From: Bdellovibrio bacteriovorus
GTDB taxonomy: Bacteria > Bdellovibrionota > Bdellovibrionia > Bdellovibrionales > Bdellovibrionaceae
Direction of reading: 5' to 3'
Assembly (NCBI RefSeq): GCF_001592735.1
Contig: NZ_LUKE01000003.1
Coordinates: forward strand, 186,001 to 250,000
DNA length: 64,000 bases
Shown: positions 18,244-26,457 of the stretch, piece by piece
Position numbering within the stretch: the stretch's first letter is position 1
How the letters are laid out: each line of letters starts with the position of its first letter
Position numbers and translations under genes: made by a program
The notes under the pieces: generated by a model
Databases searched by the model: none
Told to the model about the DNA's origin: nothing
What the model saw: the letters and a program-made list of their open reading frames with translations, nothing else

Positions 18244-20496
18244 TTAGTTCTTAATACAATCGACAAAGTAACGTTTCTTTCCGTTCTCATCACGCTCTGC
18301 CACCAGTCCGTGGACGTCGGTTTCAAAGCCTGGGAATTTCAGATTAAACTCGCGCGCGAATTTTAAATAATCCACCACCGTTTTGTTAAATCTTTCCCCA
18401 GGGATCAATAAAGGAATTCCCGGAGGGTAGGGAGTCAACAACACGGCCGTCACGCGATTTTCCAAGTCGTCGATTTCAATGCGCTCGATTTCTTCATGCG
18501 CCATTTTTGCAAAAGCGTCTGAAGGTTTCATGGCCGGCTGCATTTCGGATAAATACATTTCCGTCGTCATGCGCGCGACATTTTTAAACTTATAGGCTTC
18601 GTGAATTTGTTGGCAAAGATCCCTTAAGCCCATGCGCTCATAGCGGGGGTGAGCTGCCACAAACTGCGGCAAGATCTTCCACAGCGGTTGGTTTTTATCA
18701 TAGTCATCTTTAAATTGCTGCAAAGCCGTCAGCAACGTGTTCCAGCGGCCTTTGGTAATGCCGATGGTAAACATAATGAAAAATGAATAAAGACCGCACT
18801 TTTCAACAATGACCCCGTGTTCAGCTAGGTATTTCGTTACCATCGCGGCCGGAATCCCTTGATCAGCAAAGTCGCCATCCACATCCAGTCCCGGCGTGAT
18901 GATGGTCGCTTTGATGGGATCAAGCATGTTAAAGCCTTCAGCTAAGTTTCCAAAGCCGTGCCATTTGTCCTCGGGTTTTAAGACCCAGTTTTCTCGCGAA
19001 CCCACACCTTCTTCGGTGATGTCTTCTGGACCCCAGACTTTAAACCACCAATCCGTGCCCCATTCGTCGTCGACTTTTTTCATCGCGCGACGGAAATCCA
19101 TGGCTTCGGCAATACTTTCTTCCACCAAAGCTGTTCCCCCCGGCGCTTCCATCATCGAAGCCGCCACATCACAAGACGCAATAATGGAATACTGCGGACT
19201 TGTTGAGGTGTGCATCAAGTAGGCTTCATTAAAAATATGATGATTGAGTTTTTTATTTTCCGACTCGCTTACCAAAATTTGTGAAGCTTGCGAAAGACCT
19301 GCTAGTAGCTTGTGTGTAGACTGTGTTGAAAAGATGATAGAGTCTTTGGCGCGCGGGCGGTCCTTGCCGATGGCGTGCATGTCTTTATAAAAATCATGAA
19401 AAGCCGCATGCGGAAGCCACGCTTCATCAAAGTGAAGGGTGTGGATCTTGCCGTCGAGCATTTCTTTGATCGTTTCAACGTTATAAACCACACCGTCGTA
19501 TGTACTTTGGGTGATGGTCAAGATTCTCGGTTTTTTGGTTTTATCCTTAATAAAGGGGTTGGCATCAATTTTTCGTTGAATGCTTTCCATCGAAAATTCT
19601 TGTTTCGGGATCGGACCAATAATGCCGTAATGATTGCGGGTCGGTGTTAGAAACACCGGGATTGCGCCTGTCATCATGATCGCATGCAAGTTCGACTTAT
19701 GACAGTTACGGTCCACAACCACGATATCATCCGGGCCCACAGTGGAATGCCAAACAATCTTATTAGACGTGGAAGTTCCATTGGTCACAAAGAATAAGTG
19801 ATCCGCGTTAAAAATGCGCGCGGCATTTCTTTCTGAAGCAGCCACGGGGCCCGTGTGGTCCAGTAACTGCCCCAACTCATCCACGGCGTTACAGACGTCG
19901 GCGCGCAACATGTTTTCCCCAAAGAACTGATGAAACATTTGACCCACAGGCGACTTTAAGAAAGCCACGCCGCCAGAATGCCCTGGACAGTGCCAAGAGT
20001 AAGATCCATTTTGGGCGTAGTTAAGCAAAGCTCTGAAAAACGGAGGAGCAATCGAGTCTAGATAGGACTTAGCTTCGCGGATAATGTGTTTTGCCACAAA
20101 CTCTGGCGTATCTTCATGCATATGAATAAACCCATGCAGTTCACGCAAGATGTCGTTCGGGATGTGACGAGAGGTGCGTGTTTCGCCATACAGATAAATA
20201 GGAATCTCCGCATTTTTAAAGCGGATTTCCTCAATAAACGCGCGAACGCCTTTGAGGGCTTCAGCAATTTCATTTTGAGATCCTCCACCAAATTCCTCAT
20301 CATCAATAGATAAAAGAAAAGCAGAAGCTCTACTTTGTTGTTGCGCGAAAGCCGTCAGGTCGCCATAGCTGGTGACACCTAAAACTTCCATGCCTTCAGA
20401 TTCGATCGCCGCCGCTAGAGCTCTAATTCCAGAGCCGCTGGCGTTTTCTGATCTAAAGTCTTCATCGATAATAACAACCGGGAATTTAAATTTCAT
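18244..20496 (-). CDS. Orn/Lys/Arg decarboxylase, PLP-dependent (fold type I)
   Basis: A 750-residue inducible-type basic amino acid decarboxylase. The first ~130 residues form the response-regulator-like wing domain. The PLP domain follows, with WHCPGHSGGVAF (residues ~165-176), HFDEAW (PLP-interacting Asp) and STHKLLAGLSQ, whose Lys (~396) should form the Schiff base. The C-terminal domain (~600-750) is typical. Length fits AdiA, CadA and SpeC alike, so the substrate is not fixed by sequence reading. Divergence from argCJBR and nearby homospermidine synthase make ornithine (to putrescine) or arginine (to agmatine) the best candidates. Confidence 0.88.
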   Translation of the reverse strand: MKFKFPVVIIDEDFRSENASGSGIRALAAAIESEGMEVLGVTSYGDLTAFAQQQSRASAFLLSIDDEEFGGGSQNEIAEALKGVRAFIEEIRFKNAEIPIYLYGETRTSRHIPNDILRELHGFIHMHEDTPEFVAKHIIREAKSYLDSIAPPFFRALLNYAQNGSYSWHCPGHSGGVAFLKSPVGQMFHQFFGENMLRADVCNAVDELGQLLDHTGPVAASERNAARIFNADHLFFVTNGTSTSNKIVWHSTVGPDDIVVVDRNCHKSNLHAIMMTGAIPVFLTPTRNHYGIIGPIPKQEFSMESIQRKIDANPFIKDKTKKPRILTITQSTYDGVVYNVETIKEMLDGKIHTLHFDEAWLPHAAFHDFYKDMHAIGKDRPRAKDSIIFSTQSTHKLLAGLSQASQILVSESENKKLNHHIFNEAYLMHTSTSPQYSIIASCDVAASMMEAPGGTALVEESIAEAMDFRRAMKKVDDEWGTDWWFKVWGPEDITEEGVGSRENWVLKPEDKWHGFGNLAEGFNMLDPIKATIITPGLDVDGDFADQGIPAAMVTKYLAEHGVIVEKCGLYSFFIMFTIGITKGRWNTLLTALQQFKDDYDKNQPLWKILPQFVAAHPRYERMGLRDLCQQIHEAYKFKNVARMTTEMYLSEMQPAMKPSDAFAKMAHEEIERIEIDDLENRVTAVLLTPYPPGIPLLIPGERFNKTVVDYLKFAREFNLKFPGFETDVHGLVAERDENGKKRYFVDCIKN

Positions 20497-20573
20497 GTCA
20501 GGATTTCATTCCTTTCTTAAAAAGCTGTTGACGACTATTTATGCATATAATTACCGTAATAAGCAATTAAACA

Positions 20574-20602
20574 TTGACATATAGCTCATTATGCATGAAT
20601 AT
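20574..20602 (+). promoter_or_regulatory. Candidate argC promoter
   Basis: TTGACA at 20574-20579 is a perfect -35 box. Seventeen bases later lies GAATAT (20597-20602), a weak -10. The -10 lies inside the first ArgR-like box, which would let a bound repressor block RNA polymerase. Confidence 0.5.
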
Positions 20603-20627
20603 GCGCATATACGCATAAATATGCATA
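20590..20627 (+). promoter_or_regulatory. Tandem ArgR-like operator (two ARG boxes)
   Basis: Two 18-base, 9+9 palindrome-type boxes separated by 2 bases. The right box (20610-20627, TACGCATAAATATGCATA) agrees with its own reverse complement at 14 of 18 positions. The left box (20590-20607, TATGCATGAATATGCGCA) shares the TATGCATxA left half. Pairs of 18-base AT-rich palindromes 2-3 bases apart are the usual layout of ArgR operators, and argR is encoded in the operon immediately downstream. The half-site differs from the E. coli consensus, so this is an inference. Confidence 0.6.
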
Positions 20628-20715
20628 AGCATGGGAGCGTATAAATGCGACGCAAAAAAAGATTTCTGCGTCTGACTTAACGGTAACTCTTTTCCTAGTG
20701 AGGTGCTTTGAACCG

Positions 20716-21759
20716 ATGAAAAAAATAACTTGCTCCGTCGTTGGTGCTCGCGGCTACTCCGGCATAGAAACAGCTAGACTGCTGCTGCAACATCCGAATG
20801 TGCGTCTTACGCACTGTTTTGCTACCTCCGACTTTGAGCTCGGATCATTTTTTGGTTCTGCTTCTCTTATTGAAAAAGCGAACTCGGTTCAATGCCTGCC
20901 AGATTCTGAAATACTAAAAAATCTGACAGACGTGGTGTTCTTAGCAACCCCTGCGGAAACTTCTTTGAGTCTCGCACCAAAGATTATAGCCGCAGGTAAG
21001 AAAGTCATCGACCTCAGCGGAGCATTCCGTTTGAAAAACAATGACTACAAGAAATGGTATGGCTTTGAACACGACAACAAAGACTTATTAGCCACGGCAG
21101 AGTACGGCTTAAGTCCATGGGCGGGCCCGGCAGGAAAAACCAAGCTTGTGGCCAACCCAGGATGTTATGCGACGGCGATAACAATGGCCTTAGCGCCCTT
21201 GTTAAAAGCCGGCTTGATCGAAGAAAGCTCTGTGGTGGTTGATGCAAAGTCGGGAACATCAGGCGCCGGGAAAAAAGCATCGGAAAATATGCTTTTCACC
21301 GAAGTGGATGGCGAATGTCTGCCTTACAAAGTGGGTAAACATCAGCACTATCCAGAAATTGTTGAGGCGCTTGAAATGTTGACGGGAAAAAAAGTCGACC
21401 TTCATTTAACAACGTCTCTTTTGCCAACTCGTCGCGGAATTATTGCGGGCGTGTATGCAAAAGTAAAAGCGGGCGTAAGTTTAGATAAAGTAGAAAGCGC
21501 ATTTGCGGAAAGTTACCACGGATACGCTTTGGTTCGTCATGGAACTGTAACAAAAAATCCGAATCTATTGTCTTTAAAAAAGGTGGTAGGGACGGGGGAA
21601 ACCCATATCAGTTATGAACTAGAAGGAGGCAGACTTTATGTTTTCTCTTGCATTGATAACTTGCTTAAAGGGGCGGCGAGCCAAGCCGTAGAGAACTTAA
21701 ACCGTATTTTTGATTTCCCTGTTTCCACAGGCTTAACACAGTTGGAGGCACTCACATGA
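20716..21759 (+). CDS. argC: N-acetyl-gamma-glutamyl-phosphate reductase
   Basis: NADPH-dependent third step of arginine synthesis. The Rossmann loop is GARGYSGIE at the N terminus. The active-site Cys is in NPGCYATA (Cys ~150), with the downstream KSGTSGAGK motif. 347 residues from ATG 20716 fits the family; the GTG at 20698 lies within the GTGAGGTG ribosome-binding stretch and is not used. The stop overlaps the argJ start by 4 bases (ATGA). Confidence 0.95.
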   Translation: MKKITCSVVGARGYSGIETARLLLQHPNVRLTHCFATSDFELGSFFGSASLIEKANSVQCLPDSEILKNLTDVVFLATPAETSLSLAPKIIAAGKKVIDLSGAFRLKNNDYKKWYGFEHDNKDLLATAEYGLSPWAGPAGKTKLVANPGCYATAITMALAPLLKAGLIEESSVVVDAKSGTSGAGKKASENMLFTEVDGECLPYKVGKHQHYPEIVEALEMLTGKKVDLHLTTSLLPTRRGIIAGVYAKVKAGVSLDKVESAFAESYHGYALVRHGTVTKNPNLLSLKKVVGTGETHISYELEGGRLYVFSCIDNLLKGAASQAVENLNRIFDFPVSTGLTQLEALT

Positions 21760-22952
21760 CACCTGGACCTGGAGTACATCGCACACCTTTACCTAAAGGA
21801 TTTTTAGCAAGCGGCGTAAACTGCGGAGTTCGTAGATATCGCCCTGACATTGGTTTGCTTATTTCGGAAACGCCGGCCGTAGCGGCAGGTGTCTTTACAT
21901 TGAATGAATGTAAAGCCGCTCCTGTGCGCTACACGCAAAAACTTTTACCCGCGGATAATATTCGCGCGATCCTAACGAACTCGGGGCAAGCTAATGCGGC
22001 GACGGGGGATGAAGGGGTTGAAAAAAACTTGATGATGGTTTCAGCGGCGGCGAAAGCCTTGGGCTGTGATGTCAATCAAGTCTTGGTGGCAAGTACGGGT
22101 GTTATCGGCGTGCAGTTGGATACGGAAAAGATTTTGCCAAGCATGCCTGAACTGGTGGCGCGAGCAAATGATACGGCCGAAAGTTTTGCAACCGCAATCC
22201 TAACGACAGACCTTGTGCCTAAGTCGGTAACGACCGTGGTGGAGTTGTCGGGCGGACCTGTGCGCATCACCGGGATCAGCAAAGGCTCTGGCATGATTCA
22301 TCCGAACATGGCCACCATGCTGGGATATATTTTAACGGATGTGAAGTTAGAAAAAGATCATGCGAAAGACTTGATCAAGAAGGTCGCCGACCAAAGTTTC
22401 AACATGATCAGCGTTGATGGGGATTCATCCACGAATGACTGTTGCTTCTTAATGGCCAACGGCGCTTCAGGGGTGGCTCTTAAAACCGATGAGGACGTTA
22501 AAAAGTTTGAAGCGATTGTCACAGACATAGGAATTTTCCTAGCCAAATCCATCGCGGCGGACGGGGAAGGTGCCACCAAATTGATTGAGGTCGAGATCAA
22601 GGGATCCGACAATCTCGCGTTGGTCAGAAAAGCGGCTCGGGGAATCACTTTGTCGCCGTTAATTAAGACGGCCGTGCACGGTGAGGATCCGAACTGGGGG
22701 CGTATACTCGCTCGTCTTGGAGCTGAGGGCATTCCTGGGGCGCAGCTAGATAAAATGACTCTGCACTTGCAAGGTGTGTTACTATTTGAAAACGGTCAAC
22801 CCGTGAAGTTTGTGAAAGAAGAGGTGAAAGTCCTTCTGAAGCAAGCTCAAGTGAAAGTAGAAGTGGATTTAAAATCGGGACCCTTTGCTGCGACGGCCTG
22901 GGGATGCGATCTGTCTCGCAAATACGTCGATATTAATACGGAGTATTCGTGA
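21756..22952 (+). CDS. argJ: Bifunctional ornithine acetyltransferase / N-acetylglutamate synthase
   Basis: Moves the acetyl group from N-acetylornithine to glutamate (cyclic pathway), releasing ornithine. The self-cleavage site is in HPNMATMLGYI with Thr ~187 as nucleophile of the mature beta chain; KGSGMI just before it is also conserved. VHGEDPNWGRILAR near the C terminus is a family signature. 398 residues is normal. Overlaps argC by 4 bases and abuts argB (TGATG). No separate argA or argE is seen here. Confidence 0.95.
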   Translation: MTPGPGVHRTPLPKGFLASGVNCGVRRYRPDIGLLISETPAVAAGVFTLNECKAAPVRYTQKLLPADNIRAILTNSGQANAATGDEGVEKNLMMVSAAAKALGCDVNQVLVASTGVIGVQLDTEKILPSMPELVARANDTAESFATAILTTDLVPKSVTTVVELSGGPVRITGISKGSGMIHPNMATMLGYILTDVKLEKDHAKDLIKKVADQSFNMISVDGDSSTNDCCFLMANGASGVALKTDEDVKKFEAIVTDIGIFLAKSIAADGEGATKLIEVEIKGSDNLALVRKAARGITLSPLIKTAVHGEDPNWGRILARLGAEGIPGAQLDKMTLHLQGVLLFENGQPVKFVKEEVKVLLKQAQVKVEVDLKSGPFAATAWGCDLSRKYVDINTEYS

Positions 22953-23767
22953 TGAAAAAAAGAATTGTTATTAAACTGGGTGGCTCTTCATTGAGCCACG
23001 CAGAAACTTTAAATCAGCTTTCCGCCTTGGTTCACGGTTATCAAATGCAAGGTTTTGAAGTGGCAGTTGTTCACGGTGGTGGACCGGCGATCAACAATGA
23101 ACTGACGTTACAGGGAATTTCTTGGAAGTTTATCAACGGTCAAAGACAAACCACACCGGAAATGATGACGGTGATTGAAGATGTATTGGCTATTCAAGTG
23201 AACACGAAAATCGTGGATGCACTTAAAGCAAATGGCATCTCGGCGCAAAATCTTTCGGGCGCGAATCATCGCATTTTGTATTGCTCCCAAGCCAGTGAAG
23301 AACTGATGCAGGTGGGAACTATCGACGTGGTCAATATTTCTGCCATCGAATACGTGATGGGAGAAGCTGAAGCCGTACCGGTGATTGCGCCGATTGGTTT
23401 TGATGCGACGGGAAAGCGATACAATATCAATGCGGATTGGGCGGCGGTAAAAATTGCGGTGGCTTTAGAAGCAGAAATGTTGATTTTCCTTACTGATCAG
23501 GATGGAATATTGGATGGGAGCCGAAACTTGGTGCGCCATGCAACGCCCAGCCTGATTCAAGCAATGATTGATGACGGCACTATTTCCGGGGGCATGTACA
23601 CGAAAGTGATGACCATGATGCATGGGCTTAAAGAGGGCATTCAAGAAGTGCGCGTGATTAATGCGCACAAGGCGAGTGTGCTTCTGACAGAACCCGAGTT
23701 GGGGACAAGTTTGGTTTTAAATAATCCTTTGAAGGACGTAAGCCAATGGATACGAAAATTGAACTAA
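22952..23767 (+). CDS. argB: Acetylglutamate kinase
   Basis: Phosphorylates N-acetylglutamate; an amino-acid-kinase fold protein of 271 residues. N-terminal KLGGSS (ATP phosphate-binding), VVHGGGPAIN (substrate-binding glycine loop), NINADWAAVKIA and FLTDQDGIL (nucleotide site) are visible. ATG 22952 overlaps the argJ stop as TGATG and follows ACGGAG; the GTG three bases earlier is less likely. The 3' end overlaps argR by 22 bases. Confidence 0.95.
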   Translation: MKKRIVIKLGGSSLSHAETLNQLSALVHGYQMQGFEVAVVHGGGPAINNELTLQGISWKFINGQRQTTPEMMTVIEDVLAIQVNTKIVDALKANGISAQNLSGANHRILYCSQASEELMQVGTIDVVNISAIEYVMGEAEAVPVIAPIGFDATGKRYNINADWAAVKIAVALEAEMLIFLTDQDGILDGSRNLVRHATPSLIQAMIDDGTISGGMYTKVMTMMHGLKEGIQEVRVINAHKASVLLTEPELGTSLVLNNPLKDVSQWIRKLN

Positions 23768-24222
23768 AAAATGATTCGCAAGCACGTTTAGAGGTTTTGC
23801 AGCAACTCTTGCGTGAGGGCACGGCCAGCACGCAAGACGAGCTGTGCAAAGCTTTAAGACAAAAAAAGTTTCACGTGACGCAAAGTACGATTTCAAGAGA
23901 CCTTCGCCGTATCGGAGCCATGAAGACTTTAAATTCCGACGGCGAAACGGTTTATACTCTTTCGGGGCGGGCGTCGACATTGCCCGCACCGGTCAGTCAT
24001 TCCCTAGGACATTTGCTTTTAGATATTCAAGCCAATGACAGCATGATCGTTCTCCACACGTCGCCTGGATCAGCAAGTTTGGTGGCTCGTCATATTGATT
24101 CGATGCGGGAGCATTTGGGAACTTTGGGAACTATCGCTGGCGATGATACGATTTTCATCGCTCCGGCTTCGACGCGCCAGATTCCGTCGGTGATTAAAAA
24201 AATCAAAGAAGAGCTTTACTAG
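23746..24222 (+). CDS. argR: Arginine repressor ArgR
   Basis: Hexameric transcription factor that binds ARG boxes when arginine is bound. The N-terminal winged helix (residues ~20-75) has VTQSTISRDLRRIGAMK, the recognition-helix motif of the family. The C-terminal domain (~85-158) has TSPGSASLVARHID and GTIAGDDTIFIA, the oligomerisation and arginine-binding segments. 158 residues is typical. As last gene of argCJBR it is probably under its own control through the boxes at 20590-20627. Confidence 0.95.
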   Translation: MDTKIELKNDSQARLEVLQQLLREGTASTQDELCKALRQKKFHVTQSTISRDLRRIGAMKTLNSDGETVYTLSGRASTLPAPVSHSLGHLLLDIQANDSMIVLHTSPGSASLVARHIDSMREHLGTLGTIAGDDTIFIAPASTRQIPSVIKKIKEELY

Positions 24223-24245
24223 ATATCTTAAAATCACTTCTTAAA

Positions 24246-24280
24246 ATAAAAAAGGCGATCAGAATGACCGCCTTTTTTTG
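24246..24280 (+). terminator. Terminator of the argCJBR operon
   Basis: A-rich left flank, AAAAAGGCG arm, short loop, CGCC arm and a run of seven T (24273-24279). The left A-run could also let it work for the minus-strand gene ending at 24302. Confidence 0.8.
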
Positions 24281-24301
24281 TTTTATCTCTTCATTCAAAA
24301 A

Positions 24302-24589
24302 CTAGTGAGTGCAGTGAGCAACACCGTCGATGAAAAGGATTTGCATGGTTGCAGAACCTAGGCTGTAGCTTACGCGTTCAACTGTTTGGCCTTGAGCATT
24401 TTTAGATTCAGCAATATTGCCGATACCTTTGTAAGTCGTGTTGTTAAAGCCTTCAATAGTCACCAAAGGTAAAGCGTCTGCAGAGCGACCGATGGTGTAA
24501 GTCGTGCGACCGCAAGTGTAGCTTCCCGTTGTGAAAGCAAAAGCTGATGAAGAAGCAAGTAGGGCTGCTAAAGAAATCAATAGTTTCAT
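24302..24589 (-). CDS. Small secreted protein of unknown function
   Basis: A 95-residue protein that I do not recognise. A clear signal peptide (MKLLISLAALLASSSAFA) is followed by ~77 residues, beta-rich, with two cysteines (in YTCG and AHCTH) that could form a disulfide. A strong CGGAGGA ribosome site precedes the ATG. It is probably a single-gene unit. Confidence 0.7.
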   Translation of the reverse strand: MKLLISLAALLASSSAFAFTTGSYTCGRTTYTIGRSADALPLVTIEGFNNTTYKGIGNIAESKNAQGQTVERVSYSLGSATMQILFIDGVAHCTH

Positions 24590-24710
24590 AAAATCCTCCG
24601 TTTTAAATTGGCAAAGAAAAAACTAGTCCTACTTTGGTCGTCTGGCCACGACTTTTTTGAAAATGCCCGCTTTGTAAATTATCACGCTGTGTAATAGAGG
24701 TAAAAGATAC

Positions 24711-24739
24711 AAAAAAAAGCCCTCTTATTCAAGAGGGCT
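24711..24739 (-). terminator. Terminator of homospermidine synthase
   Basis: On the minus strand AGCCCTCTT and AAGAGGGCT form a perfect 9-base stem with a 4-base loop, followed by a run of T (complement of the A-run at 24711-24718). It lies 7 bases after the stop codon. Confidence 0.9.
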
Positions 24740-24745
24740 TGGGGG

Positions 24746-26197
24746 TTAACGAACTAATATATTTCTAAACTGCCAAGGATCGCTCTTATCGATGTCCTCG
24801 GGGAATAATCCCGGGCGACCTTCCAGCGGCGTCCAATCCGTGTAGTAACCTTTTACTGGTCCTAAATACGGGGTCTGCCATTTTAAGCAGGCGGCAAAAT
24901 CCATCTCGTCGGCTTCAACAATGCCAGCCTTTGGATTTTCCAAAGCCCAAGCCATTCCTGCAATCACCGCCGAGCTTACTTGTAAGCCCGTGGCATTCTG
25001 ATACGGGGCAATCGCGCGCGTTTCTTCAATGCTTAATTGCGATCCATACCAGTAAGCGTTTTTACCGTGACCGTATAAAAGCACTCCCAGCTCATCAATC
25101 CCGTCGATGACTTCGTTTTCATCTAAAATGTGATGTTCAGGTTGGCGCTCTCCGGCGCGACCAAACATTTCCTCTAATGACAAAACGGCATCGTTGCACG
25201 GGTGGTACGCGTAATGGCACGTCGGACGATATTCAACGTTGTTTCCAGTGCCTACGGTGAAGTAGTCAGCAATCGAAATCGACTCGTTGTGTGTCACTAA
25301 GCGCCCGTACTGTGCCCCTGGGGTTGGACACCAAGAGCGAACTTTGGTGTTAGCACCGGGTTGTTGCAGGTAAATAGCCGCTTGGCATCCAGCTTCATGG
25401 CGACGGCCCGTTTCAGGCATCCATTTTTCATGAGTACCCCAACCAAGTTCAGCGGGCTGCATGCCTTCACTGATAAAGCCTTCCACGGACCAAGTGTTCA
25501 CAAAGTTATTGGCAGGTTTGGCGTGTTTAGAGCGCTGGGTATCGCGTTCAGCAATGTGGATGCCTTTAACACCCACTTTTTGCATAAGGCGGCCCCATTC
25601 TTCACGAGTCTTCGGAGTCTCGTGAGGGATCGCTAAATCTTTTGCCAGGTTTAAAAGTGCTTGTTTTACAAACCAAGACACCATGCCAGGGTTTGCGCCA
25701 CAGCAACTGACCGCCGTGATGCCGCCGGGGCTGTTGCGTTTTTCTTCTAAAAGAGTTTCACGCAAGGCATAGTTGGTGCGCGCATCATTAGACATCTTGG
25801 TATCAAAGTAAAACCCCGCCCAAGGTTCGACGACCGTATCGATATAGTGCGCATCCAAAGAGCGGCACAAAGTCATCACGTCCAGGGAGGACACGTCTAC
25901 AGACAAGTTCACGCAGAACCCGGTGCCCCCTTTTCCGTCGCGCAGAAGGGGTTTTAAGACAGCCTCGTAATTATCATGAGTTAACGCTTGTTTGATTAAG
26001 CGGATACCTCGTTGATCCAAAAGCTCGCGATCTTTTTCGCTAGGGTCGATAACTACCAGACGGTTTTTATCAAACTTAAAATGGCGCTCTAAAAGTGGCA
26101 AAGTGCCTTTTCCGATAGAGCCGAAACCGATCAATACGATGGGTCCGGTGATCTCGCCATAGTGTCCCTTTGGAACAGTATAGGTATTTTTAGTCAT
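24746..26197 (-). CDS. hss: Homospermidine synthase
   Basis: NAD-dependent enzyme that joins two aminobutyl groups to give the polyamine homospermidine, usually from putrescine. A saccharopine-dehydrogenase-like Rossmann fold opens with VLIGFGSIGKGTLPLL. YIDTVVEPWAGFY and SCCGANPGMVSWFVKQAL are typical of bacterial HSS. The 483-residue length matches. It is transcribed alone on the minus strand. Its 5' leader (26198-26280) contains two short palindromes. It complements the decarboxylase at 18244-20496 in a polyamine route. Confidence 0.9.
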   Translation of the reverse strand: MTKNTYTVPKGHYGEITGPIVLIGFGSIGKGTLPLLERHFKFDKNRLVVIDPSEKDRELLDQRGIRLIKQALTHDNYEAVLKPLLRDGKGGTGFCVNLSVDVSSLDVMTLCRSLDAHYIDTVVEPWAGFYFDTKMSNDARTNYALRETLLEEKRNSPGGITAVSCCGANPGMVSWFVKQALLNLAKDLAIPHETPKTREEWGRLMQKVGVKGIHIAERDTQRSKHAKPANNFVNTWSVEGFISEGMQPAELGWGTHEKWMPETGRRHEAGCQAAIYLQQPGANTKVRSWCPTPGAQYGRLVTHNESISIADYFTVGTGNNVEYRPTCHYAYHPCNDAVLSLEEMFGRAGERQPEHHILDENEVIDGIDELGVLLYGHGKNAYWYGSQLSIEETRAIAPYQNATGLQVSSAVIAGMAWALENPKAGIVEADEMDFAACLKWQTPYLGPVKGYYTDWTPLEGRPGLFPEDIDKSDPWQFRNILVR

Positions 26198-26230
26198 GAT
26201 ATAGGGGCCGCCTTTCTTTCCACTAGGTGG

Positions 26231-26277
26231 AGGGTTTTAAAAACCCATTCATTGTTAAAGAGTTTTAAAAAACTCTT
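26231..26277 (-). other. Two palindromes in the hss leader
   Basis: Read on the minus strand, AAGAGTTTT/AAAACTCTT (26277-26258, 9-base stem) is followed by GGGTTTT/AAACCC (26246-26232), about 30 bases before the hss ATG. Both share a GTTTT...AAAAC core. They could be leader hairpins or operator sites; nothing identifies a ligand. Confidence 0.4.
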
Positions 26278-26351
26278 ATGGCGAAATTTAAGCACCTTTT
26301 TGTCTGAATACAAAATTATTTTTTTAGAGCAATAACTAGAGGCGTGTTGCA

Positions 26352-26373
26352 GCAGCGGTGGGAAACCCGCTGC
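26352..26373. repeat. GC-rich inverted repeat
   Basis: GCAGCGG (26352-26358) pairs with CCGCTGC (26367-26373) around an 8-base loop. It lies between trhO (ends 26458) and hss (starts 26197), beside the tandem hairpins at 26401-26450. It may serve as part of the trhO 3' end. Confidence 0.5.
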
Positions 26374-26400
26374 CTGAGCGAGATACATGGGAGGGGAAGC

Positions 26401-26450
26401 ATTACTCCCGCAACGCGGGAGTGGGGATTACTCCGGCAGCGCCGGAGTGG
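26401..26450. repeat. Tandem covarying hairpin repeat
   Basis: Two 24-base units, 26401-26424 and 26427-26450, each ATTACTCC-n-GC..CGC-n-GGAGTGG. In unit 1 the variable pair is C...G (ACTCCCGC/GCGGGAGT); in unit 2 it is G...C (ACTCCGGC/GCCGGAGT). The change is compensatory, so the stem is preserved although the sequence changed. Located just downstream of trhO on the minus strand. Confidence 0.7.
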
Positions 26451-26457
26451 ATAAGGC

